In this document: one piece after another, positions 49,101-61,133 of the stretch
How the letters are laid out: every line of letters starts with the position of its first letter
Position numbering within the stretch: the stretch's first letter is position 1
DNA from: Nymphaea colorata
Taxonomy: Eukaryota > Streptophyta > Magnoliopsida > Nymphaeales > Nymphaeaceae
Length of the DNA stretch: 64,000 nt
Assembly (NCBI RefSeq): GCF_008831285.2
Contig: NC_045144.1
Span: forward strand, 5,914,575 to 5,978,574
Direction: 5' to 3'
Translations under genes and position numbers: made by a program
The notes under the pieces: model-generated
Databases searched by the model: none
What the model saw: the letters and a program-made list of their open reading frames with translations, nothing else
Told to the model about the DNA's origin: nothing

Positions 49101-52100
49101 GTTGATCCCCAATTGAGCTTGGTTTTGGATCAGTATTCATGAAGCAGATCTTAAGCAGCCTGTTATTGAAAAGCAACTTGCTAAGATATTATCAGTTGAA
49201 TAATGCTAGTGACCATTTTTGAATTGCAGTTCATGGTGAATGCCTGCTGGGAGTGATTAGAGTATGTTACAACATTGCGCTTAACAGGTAGCGACCTGTG
49301 ACTTGTAGAGCAGGAAATTGTGATGAAGAATATTCACATATTCATATCTAATTCTTATCTTGGATGTATAGCAAGAGCCCTATAAACCAGGCAACATCAA
49401 AGGCCATGCTGACTCAAATGATTAACATCATTTTTAGAAGAATGGAGAATGATCAGGTATAGGATCTCACTTCTTCCATTTTGGACATGTATTTGCCCGT
49501 TGATTTCAATTTTCACATCATGGAATGGACAAACCTTCATGAGGTCCCTTTATGTGCTAGACTCCCACAAATGATCCTGTAACAGTGGAAGAAAAAAGTG
49601 AAGTTGCTCTCCCTGCATCAGACAATTTAGAACATGCAGTTGGTTCTTCACCTGAGGGAACACCCATGGACAAGCAAGATGATGAAAAAAAGACTTTGGG
49701 GGATGCACTTTCCATGGATCATGAGAGAGATGCACCTCTTGCAATTGTTGAAGAGCTTCAACATCTTGCTGGTGGTGCAGATATCAAGGTATCAAATGTC
49801 TTATTTATATCCAGATCTTGAGGGTGCATTCTTCTTTTATTTGCATTTGTCAAAACAATTGGTCTGAAAATTCATGTTTTTGTAGGGTTTGGAGGCTGTT
49901 CTTGACAAGGCAGTTCAACTTGAGGATGGGAAAAGAGTATCTCGGTATGGGAAAGTGTTATAGAAAGTAATTTGTTTGGTGTTTCTATGTGATTCTTAAC
50001 CTGCATAATCAGACATTTCAATCTGAAAAATGTAACCAATAGACTTTCTAGAAAGTTCAGCTGCATAATAGCTTGTTAAGGCAATCTGGTGCTTGTCTTA
50101 GAGATTGCATGCTCGCGGTGCTAAAATTCCTCCTTATTGATTCTTCAAACCAAACATTGCATATGTTTCAGTGGGATTGAACTTGAGAGCATGAGTGTGG
50201 GGCAACATGATGCTTTGCTGTTGTTCCGAACACTTTGCAAGGTAACCTTGTGGAGTTGTATGTTCTGTTTTCCTCATTCAGTTAAATGTTCTTGGTATTC
50301 AGACATCAACGCTTCTAATGTTTTCAGATGAGTATGAAAGAAGATAATGATGAAGTTTCTATCAAGACAAGATTGCTGTCTCTTGAACTTTTACAGGTTT
50401 GGTTTTGCTATATACCACTTCAGTACTTCTTTTGTTATTTGGATCCATAAATAGATTATGATTGTAGCACCAACTGAGGTTTCCTTCTGATCCACATTTG
50501 CAGAGCTTATTAGAAGGGGTGAGCATGTCTTTTACCAGGAACTTTCATTTTATTGATTCAGTTAAAGCATATCTTTCCTATGCTTTGTTGCGGGCATCTG
50601 TTTCTCCATCACCAGCCGTCTTTCAGGTTGTTATTTTAAAGATCTTTCTCGTCTCTTAATTTTGTATTTATTTCAAGAATTTTAAGCTGTCCAGTTGTTT
50701 TACAAGTTATTGCATGCTTCTATAGCAGCAAATTTTTCTAGACCTTTCTTTTTCTTTTCTATCTGTCAACTGAGTGAACATGACTAATTCTTTCGTTTTC
50801 TCCACCTGAGCAGCATGCAACTGGAATTTTCATGGTGCTTTTGCTGCGGTTTAGGGAAAGTTTAAAGGTACACTGAAATTTTGCAAGATTACCTGATGTT
50901 TTGTCATTTTGAAGTTCCTGCATTTTTTAAAATTAAATTGTCATGGCATTTGCAGGGAGAGGTAGGAGTCTTCTTCCCGCTGATCATACTACGGTCACTG
51001 GACAATGCTGAGAGTTCCACTAGTCAAAGGACAAGTGTTCTACGGTGAGCAATTTTGTTTACACTTTACAGTATGAAGTCTGTACCATAATTTGTTTTGT
51101 TGCTTAACCAACTATCTAGTAAAAAATGCACCTAGACACTGCCTGCATGCTGGTGGCAGCCTAAATGCCTGGTCCGAGGCACCTAGGTGCCTGAAACAAA
51201 AAATTATTGTTTTTACAAATTTATTGATAAAAAATTTAATCCTTTGTGTTTTAACTTCTGGTATATTGTTTGATGTGGAGTATTTCGGAACCCCACTTTT
51301 ATTGTTTCCTGTTTTTCTTCTTCCTTTTTTCTCCTTTTCCCATATTTTCTGTCGATAGGATCGAGTTGGCCCCTGTGCCCACCATGCTGCCTGCACTTTC
51401 TGCCAGGGGGGGGGGGGGTTGCCTAGTCCCTCCTGGCACCTTCAACTATATAGTTAACCAATTAAAATTTCATAGTAGAGTGAACCTTCTTGATTGTGAA
51501 AGCGGTACCTGACAAGGTTGTGACTTGTCAGACAGTTAGTCTACAATTTCAGTTTTTTGATCTGTCACTGGTACTGATTCAAACAGGCCAATAGATTCTT
51601 GTGCAGATCTCCATCCTTGATTTTAAAACGTGGTTCTATAAACCTTATGGTTTTTTTGCTTTGTCTCATTCTTTTCTTTCACTTAGTATCATCACCTTGA
51701 CCAATTTGTGCTGCAGAATGCTTGAGAAAGTATGCAGGGATCCTCAAATGCTTGCTGATATATTTGTCAACTATGACTGTGATCTTGACTCACCTAACCT
51801 TTTTGAGCGAATGGTAACATCATCCTTTTTGGTTTCTTATTATTTAAAGTACATTATAACTTCAAAGTTCAATTATCTGATGCAGCTAACATCTGATCTT
51901 TTGGATGCCATTGATGCATGCTTTACTTGTTGCTTTGACTCAAGACAGGTTCATGCTCTTTCTAGGATAGGGCAAGGGTCTCCAAGTACCGAGCCAAATT
52001 CAGTTAATTTATCTCAAAACACATCCATCAAAGCTTTATCTTTGCAGGTTATACATTTATTTTATTATGTTCTCAAAATAAAAAACCAAATATCTGCATC

Positions 52101-53812
52101 CTCTTCTCTAATATTGGACTTAAAAGAAAAGACAGATAATTTTTTTTTATACTTCCAGTGTCTTGTGAGTGTATTAAAATCACTTGTTGACTGGGAGAGA
52201 TCACAACGGGAATCTGCTGAACTGGCTAACATTGATCATGGCTCTGGAGAGGATCCGTTGGCAAGGGAAGCTGGTGATGGTGATGTAAAACATAAGGATG
52301 ACTCGGTAAATCAATTTGAAAAGGCCAAGGCACATAAGTCAACAATGGAAGCCGCTATTGCTGAGGTAATAGCTGTTATTTCTGCTATGGTGATGCAAAG
52401 TTAACTTGTTTGTGTGCCCTTCTGTTAACGTTGTTAATTTCATGTTGTTGCTGTACAGAGAATGTGTAACATATATTATATTACAATCTACAAGCTTATA
52501 TGCGCATGTATAGGCAGATGGGTGTAATTCTTTGTGAGTTATTCTTGTTCTTGCTGACACTTGTTATATAGGGACATCCCTTTTTTGGTGGCACACCTGC
52601 ATCGGTTCAATGCAGGTGCCAAATCTGCATCACACGATGTTATGAAAGTCGCTAGGTACAGCCTAGGCGACAGGACATGCCTAGGCGTACTTAGCTGACA
52701 ATTTACATTAATGAAGCTATTGATTAGCTTGTATTAAGTTATATAATATGACAACAGTCCATAACAGTCAATGTTATATTATATGATTTACCATTTATGT
52801 TGTATAATGAAGACAAAATGCGAAGTTATAATTTAGAACTTTGTAAGTTGTAACATACTGACAGTCACACAAATTATATGACAGAGAAATAGAGAATATC
52901 TGAATATGTATGCATAATAGATTCATTGTATATAAATATTAAATATATATATATATTAGATAATATATAATGCAACAGACTAAGAGTTTAGTACATAATC
53001 CAATAAAACAGAGTTACAGAATATAATCAAACTGAGTTACAATGTAAAACATATGATCAAAAAATTATCTAAAGAGTAAACAGCCTATAAATATAAATAT
53101 AAACATAATAAGCAAAACTAACTTAATAAAAAAATATGTAAACGGATTTACAGAATATACATATAAACAATATAAGCAATAACGGTCAATTGTTGAAGGT
53201 TGAAATAGAATATAAAGTAAAAAAAAATATTGGTAAACTGTAAATTGTTACACGTGATTACAAGGTATAAATATAAAGAGAGAGCACTGAATTTTAAGGT
53301 TTATCATTTATGAATGTCGATTGGAACAAAATACACTAACTAGAAAGCAAGGCAGTGAGGCACAGATCAGAACAGAGCAATTAGTCAAAGAAAGATACAA
53401 TCCACTCCTGATTTAGAAAACATGCATCACAACAGTCTCCAGCACCCATTTAATCTTTGTTAAAATCTTTAAGAGCCCTGTTACTCTTGAACTTCTACAC
53501 ATAGATGTAAAATTACAAGTTAATCTCATTAGACGAACTATAATAGTGCAATTGAATTGAAGGACGTAGATTTCGGTCATATTGTGTACTTGTGATTACA
53601 ATCATTCAAATGAATCTCTATAGATGTAAATACATGTTAATCTCATTAGACAAACTATAATAAATTAATAATGCAAATAAGGGACCCAAATCTCGTTCGC
53701 ATCACAATGAACTTGTGATTATAATCAATTAAATGAATCTCTATTGATGTAAATTTAAGTTAATCTCATTAGATAAATTACAATTGTGCAAACGAAGGAC
53801 CGAATAATCTAG

Positions 53813-53865
<53 letters not shown>

Positions 53866-56800
53866 GTGTGTGTGTTGTCAAAAGGATTAGGTGCAGCCTA
53901 GGTGGGTTAGATGAGCCTAGATCTTAGGCAGGACTGGGCCCATTAATCAGTTTGGCTTCAAGAAAACAATCAAGAAAACCCCTTATAACTAAAAACAATT
54001 TTAAAGGAAAAGCTTATAACCATCAATTTGTAACAATCAAAGAATCAACATGCACCAATAACACAAGCACATTATACATTTCATAGCTTGATAATAGACA
54101 TATTTAAATGTTTGAAGGACCAAAATTGATGAAGTTGGACAACTAAAGTTCACAAGTTATATAATACAATAAAAAAAGCTTACAAGTAAATATATGTGAT
54201 TTCCAATGTTTTAAAGCATGCAAAATCTTATTATTTCCTCAATTGTAACTGCGAAATCTCTATTTCTAATTTCTGAAACTAGAATTTAAAATCAAATCCT
54301 AAAATTAATAATCTAATAAGAAAAGCCAACAAAATTCCATAATACAATCATAGTTCATGTTAACATTGTTTGCTGTAATACTATCTTCTATAATTATTAA
54401 GAAGATATTATGTATGCATGCAAACCGGAGTTAAAAACTTAAAATAACATACAAATTGTCAAAGTAAAATAGTATATCTATTGTACTTGTAATTATAACC
54501 ATAAGTGTGAAGGCACACAAACACATGCAAGCACTTGCATATACTTTTCATGCAAAATCACATGCAACAACAAAACAAGTAAAAAAAAACTGCACAAAAA
54601 TACAAGAAAAAGAAAAAAAATTCTATGTCAAAAGAAGACAAGGAAAGGATAAGAAGGAAAAAAAGAATAAAAGTTTAGTTTGTGGAAAAGGAAAAACAAA
54701 AAAACTTAGGAGGTTGAATGCTTAGCAAGCCTAGGTGTCCTACGGCAATGTTCTAGGTGTTTTCAAGTGTAAGGTTGCTTGGAAGTAGGAACTACTAGCC
54801 TAGGGGTAAGCCAAGCTTGGGGGCTAGGTGAGTCGAGGCACAAGCGTAGTGAGCTTTCGAAAACATAGATACTTACTCATCACACACATGAAAAATGAAA
54901 GCAATAGAAGATGATAATCAAATGCTTCTTTTGAAAGCATAGGTTGATAGTTCTCCAATATTTTGGATTTTGTAGCAATTTTTGTCGACAATATTGCCTA
55001 AGTAGTTAGATTATGAATGCATCTAAATTGCTTTTTTTCTTTTTGCCAACAGTTCAATAGGAAACCAGTTAAAGGTATAGAATACTTGGTTGGAAACATG
55101 TTGATTGAAAACACACCAGCATCTATAGCTCATTTTCTCAAAAATACTCCTAGCCTGGATAAGGTACTTCTCTTTTGGTTCAAGTTTTTGTGGTCATTTA
55201 TATTCTCGTGCTGTATTTGTGATATCTTTATGACATCATACAGGCTATGATTGGTGACTATCTGGGTCAGCACGAAGGGTTTCCACTAGCTGTTATGCAT
55301 GCTTATGTTGACTCCATGAATTTCTCTGGGTTAAAGTTTGATGCTGCAATTAGGGAATTCCTGAAAGGGTTTCGACTTCCTGGAGAAGCACAAAAAATTG
55401 ATCGTTTCATGGAAAAATTTGCTGAACGGTACTTAAACTGTTCTTTGGTTAATTCTTTTTTATTTGGAAACTGTTGAACTTTTAGTTTGGACTTTGGAGT
55501 CCCTACATGAAATTGTGCATGTGTATGCGTTTCCTGTTTCACTTTCTACTTTTATAGGGAAGAGATTTCATTTTGTTCATAATTCATACATGTCATTGTA
55601 CACATATACGTGTGTCCTGTTTCACTTTCATATTTTATGGAGAAAAGTTTTGATTTTGTACATTACAATTTGAAGTTATTGTGGAAATCCATTCCCAAGA
55701 GTAATGGTGAAGAGTTCTGGCATTTGTACATAGTTCCTGCATGACACTGGACATATGTATGTGCTTCCTTTTTCACTTTCTAATTTTATGGGGTTACAGT
55801 TCTGATCTTGTACATGAAAATCCTCTATGAAGGGTAATGCATAAGTCATGAAACAACACTTGCACTCTCATAAAAGAGCTTTCAGTAAAATAAGAACAAA
55901 ACCTTCATGACAATGTGCACAAAGGCACCTACAGATGGGTAAAACATAAATAAAGTTTAATATATACAAGAAGAGGGAGCAAGAAGAGGCTAAGGAAGCC
56001 ATTGTGTTTAGCTCCTTGCTATAGATCTAGCTGTTGGAGCCAGCCAATGGCTAGTTCAGTCTTGGTCATAGATGTTTCTTCAAAAACTAAGCACATAAAA
56101 ACTAGAAAAAATAGAGAATATGAGAAAAGAATGAAAGTAAATAAACTAGAGATGCACATACATCATTTATACAATAAATTATGTATGATAGGAATATATA
56201 TTATAAGAATATACACACCTTTATACATAACCTGCAGCACCGGCCATTTTTGCAAAAACTGATTCATAGATGAGTCAGATGCACCTCGAATGGCGGAAGG
56301 TCCAACTTATTGGTGGAGTTGTCTACCTTCTTAATCACAGTGAAGGTCCTTTGTACTTCTTGATCAGCCTGTGGTGTCACTGATAGATGATGCCCATTCT
56401 GGCAGTTTACAACATCAGTACTATGAAAGAGTGTTTCTGTAATATTAGAAAGTTGAATAGTAGTAATTTAAATATTTTCTTATATTTAGTGGACTGATTT
56501 TGTAATTGTTATGTTGCCAACCCTAATCTCTTTTAATATGAGATTAGGGTCACGTGAATGAGCAATAAAGTGTTTTCCTCTCTCTCTCTCCCTCTCTCAC
56601 TCTCTCGTCCCCTTCTTCCTCCAATATTCAACATGGTATCAGAGCTTTAGACCTAGGGCTGTGCTAGGGTTCCCTTCTCCTCTCATTTCTCATCTCTTCC
56701 GCCAAACTAGGGTTTCACACCTAGGGTTCTTGTTGTTTACAAAACAAGCAAGTTGATTGGTTGGTTGGATAGGGGCTAATCATGTTGTTAACATGTGAAA

Positions 56801-59800
56801 ACGTGATTAGCACCCTTGTGTTGCTGCTGCTGTCGTGAAGTTGCTGAAAGCTGCTGCCGTTGAAGCTTATCACGTAGCTGAAATGGTGAATCAGATTAGA
56901 CCTTGCTGCAAAATCAAATCTAACTCCAGTGCAGCCGTGGAAGACGTTTGGGCCAAAGAATGTCGGATCTGCTAGGGCAGTCTAATTTGTTTAGCCGTGT
57001 GGTGCTTGGTGGATTCTCACAAGCAAAGGTATGTCGTGTGGGCAGGTTCAGTCTTTTTCCTGCATCGTTGAAGTGAGACAAGTTTGAAATTGTATGGAGT
57101 AGGCAGATTTCTGTTTTGTCTCTGCATCGTTGAAGTGAGAGAGGTTTTCTGTACTGTCAAACTTGTGCTTGTTTGCTACCTATTATCAACATCTGAAAGT
57201 GCTGCCTGCTATCCACGTCTGAAAACAGTCTGCCAATTTGTTTTGTGTTTGTGTTCAACCTAATCCTTAAGTGGATCTCGTGGAGGTTATTGTTGCTGTA
57301 ATCAGATTTTTATGTTGACCGTGTGGGGCAGAGTCAATCTACTGCTTGTGGATATAATTTGACGTGAGGAGCAGAATGATCTACAGCTCGTGGATATGAA
57401 ATCTATAAGTTGAGGTCTCATTAGTTGTGGACTGCTGCTAATCGTTGTGTTGCAGCCATCGGCTGAAATTATTTTGTTGAGTTGCTGCCTGAGTTAGTGC
57501 CTATGTTGCTGCCCGTTTTTAGTGAATTTTTGAGTTGATGATTAGAGCCATAAGTGTGTTCCAGATTCTTCTATGCTGTCGTGCCTTGGTTGAAGTTAAC
57601 TACTGCACCTTATACATACATATTGTAAGTACAATCCTGGTTGGAATTTTACTATGGCTGATGGTAATGTGTTTGAGGGTTCCAATGACTACAAGATGGC
57701 TGAAAATTTCTTCTCATATGCCTGCACGACTGTGATAGACTCTTCATTCTCTGTTGGTGCTCCTACCGATGACCCAGATATGATGTGGATGATAGATTCT
57801 GGCGCCTCCAGGCACTGTTGTAATCAACCACATATTTTTTCATCATTAGTCAGGTTCTCTACACCACAGCATGTCAGACTGGCAGATGGCAAACTATCTC
57901 CTGTATTGGGCAGCGGTGATATTTATCTCCCACATTTAGGCACTATTACCCACGTGCTCTATGCTCTACAGTTTTCTGTTAATTTGTTATCTGTTAAGCA
58001 GCTTGCTATTGATTTAAAGTATAGAGTCATTTTTGACCCTGGTACATGTTCTTTTTAGGATTTACTAACTGGAAAGATGATTGGTGGCAGCCATGAACGT
58101 GAGGGTCTCTATTTCTTGTCTGTCCCAGTAAATGTTGCTACCTCTTCATTCTCCTCAAAGCCTTTTCTTTTTCAGTGGCATCTCAGACTGGGTCATCCTT
58201 CAGTGTCAAAACTTCGTCGCATGCTTCCAGGTATTACTATATCAGAGTCCTTCTTATGTGATGCTTGCCAATTAGGCAAATATACACGGAGTAGCTTTCC
58301 TTCGAGTCAAGAACCATCTAGTCAAAGTCCATTTGATCTCCTTTATGTGGATGTATGGGGTCCTAGTCGGGTTCCTTTTCACTCGCGTTTTCGGTATTAT
58401 CTTGTTTTGGTTGATGATTTTACTCGAGTCAGTTGGGTATTCTTGTTACGGGAAAGATCCGAAGTCATATATATTCTTCCTAAATTTGTCAAGGAAATAA
58501 AAACTCAATTTGGTTTCATTGTCAAAAATATTCGCACTGATAATGCTCTTGAATTCAAATCTTCCGTTCTACTTCAATTTTATGCCAATCATGGAATTCG
58601 GCCTCAATATACTTGTCCACACACATCCCAACAAAATGGTGTTGCCGAACGCAAACATCGACAACTCCTAAATGTGGCCCGTACCCTCATGCTGCATTCT
58701 CACATGCCTGCATACTTTTGGGGGTATGCTATTCTTACTGCATGTTACCTCATTAACAGATTACCCTCGTCAGCCATCCAAGAACGTATTCCCATTCAAC
58801 TTTTATATCCAAATCGACTACTATTTCATATACCTCCCAAAGTATTTGGATGCACTTGCTTTGCACACATCCTAGGCCCGGACAAAAACAAACTTGCTGC
58901 TCAAGCCATCAAATGTGTATTTATTGGATACTCTGCCAATAAAAAAGGATATAAGTGCTTTGATCCCCAAACCAAGAAAGAGATTATCAGTGCGGATGTT
59001 ACATTCTTTGAGTCTCGTCCTTATTTTTCTCCTTCGAGTCCTCCTCTGTCTGAGATGCCTATACCTGTTCCTCTTCCCATTCCACCAGTGTCCCTTGAGT
59101 CCTTACCGCCATCTCAACCTATGTCACATGAACGTTTCTTTGATCCTTCATTGGTTTACACTCGTCGTCTTGGTCCTTCTTCCAACCACCTACCAACGTC
59201 TTCTCAAGAGGTAAACTCCACTGATAAGACTGATTCATGTTTAAATGATGATCACACTGCAGATGATCTCCCCATTGCTATTCGCAAGGGCAAGCGACAA
59301 TGCACGCTACATCCGATTTCTAATTCTGTCTCTACTGACCATTTGAGTACAAGTTTGGTGCAGTTTGATGGAGCTTTGTCTAACTACATCATCCCGTCTT
59401 CTCACCATCAAGTCTTGTTAGATTCAAGGTGGCGGCAAGCCATGCAGGAGGAAATGGATGCTCTTATCTCTCGGGAGACTTGGGATTTGGTGGATCCACC
59501 GATGCACTGTGATGTGGTTGGCTCCAAATGGGTGTTCACCATCAAGTATCATTCTGATGGTTCAGTTGAACGGTTTAAGGCACGTCTTGTTGCTAAAGGA
59601 TATACACAGACTTATGGCGTTGACTTCTTTGAGACTTTTTCGCTCGTGGCTCGGTTGGGCACTATTCGACTGATTATATCTCTTGCTGTCCAGCGAGAGT
59701 GGCCTCTATTTCAGTTGGATGTGAAAATGCTTTTCTGTATAGAGACCTGGCTGAAACTGTCTATATGCAGCAACCACCTGGTTTTGAGCGACAGGGGGAG

Positions 59801-61081
59801 TGTTCCAAGGTATGCAAATTAAAGAAGGCTATTTATGGACTTAAACAGAGTCCTCGTGCATGGTTCCATAAGTTAACTGATGTTTTATCTAAGTGTGGAT
59901 TTCAACGATCTCAGCTTGATCACTCATTGTTTATCAAGCGAGGCACATCTGGTATAGTGATATTGATTGTATATGTGGATGATATTGTTCTCACTGGAGA
60001 AAATAATCAAGAAATAGCTCAGACAAAGGAGTTTTTACAACAACACTTAGTCACAAAAGACCTTGGACAACTCTGTTATTTTCTTGGTATTGAGGTGGCT
60101 CGTAGTAGTAAAGGAGTTGTAGTGTCTCAAAGAAAATATGCTCTTGATCTTCTGCAGGAAAGAAGTTTATTGGGAGCTAAACCTGCCACACTTCCCATGA
60201 ATAGCCGAATTCATATACATGATGATGAATCAGAGTCTTTTGACTCTAGATCTTACAGATCTCTTATAGGGAAACTGTTGTATTTGACGGTCACTCGCCC
60301 CGACATTAGCTTTGCTGTGAATAAGCTAAGTCAATTCATGGAAAAGCCTCGAAAGGTTCATTGAGATGCTGCTCTAATGATTGTCAGATACTTGAAATCA
60401 GCCCCGGGAAAGAGGTTATGGTTTAAAAAGGGAGAAGGTGTTGACATCGAAGCGTATAGTGATGCTGATTATGCAGGATCTATAGATGACAGGAAATCTA
60501 CCACAGGTTTTTGTGTCTTTGTGGGAGGCAATCTTATTTCTTGGAGGAGCAAGAAGCAGAATGTGGTGACTCGATCTAGTGCTGAGTCGGAATATAGGGC
60601 TATGGCTCAAACTGCGGCTGAAATGTTATGGGTCAGATCATTACTTTTAGAGTTGAGTGTTTCAGTGAATCTCCCAATGAAGATGTATTGTGACAACAAG
60701 GCGGCTACCTATATTGCTAACAATCCTGTTTTTCATGAAAGGACAAAACATATTGAAGTGGATTGCCACTATGTTCGGGATTTAGTTCAAGAAGGAATTA
60801 TTAGCACTATTCATGTCTCCTCTGAAGATCAGGCAGCTGATATGTTCACCAAGGCTCTTCCCATAGGCGATTTCCTGAGAGGTTGTAACAAGCTGAGCAT
60901 GATTGATATCTATGCTCCAGCTTGAGGGGGAGTGTTAAAGAGTGTTTCTGCAATATTAGAAAGTTGAATAGTAGTTCTTTAAATATTTTCTTATATTTAG
61001 TGGTCTGATTTTGTAATTGTTATGTTGCCAACCCTAATCTCTTTTAATATGAGATTAGAGTCACGTGAATAAGCAAGAAAG

Positions 61082-61133
<52 letters not shown>

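Larger units (their letters stand above)
45277..49229 (+). other. BIG5 intron 5 (3.95 kb)
   Basis: It contains a (TA)n(CA)n microsatellite (46118-46199), a 28-bp tandem phrase ACTGGTCCCAATAGCTAT (about 46543 and 46571), the palindromic hAT-like element (46926-47637), and around it an element with GGTACGGG/GTACCGG phrases continuing to about 48030. No coding relic was seen. Confidence 0.7.
52366..55052 (+). other. BIG5 intron 17 (2.7 kb)
   Basis: It is mostly a composite AT-rich repeat from about 52600 to 54850, with GCCTAGGCG-type words near each end (52682 and 54735). The inner block 53425-53480 matches 541-597. A (CT)n(TA)n microsatellite is at 53816-53865. No coding relic was seen. Confidence 0.65.

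Noticed and set aside
51601-52404. Single long 267-codon exon in BIG5
   Set aside because: The frame happens to stay open through three introns. Conserved protein order requires splicing at 51813/51949 and 52047/52159, and the in-between translation is hydrophobic and not conserved.
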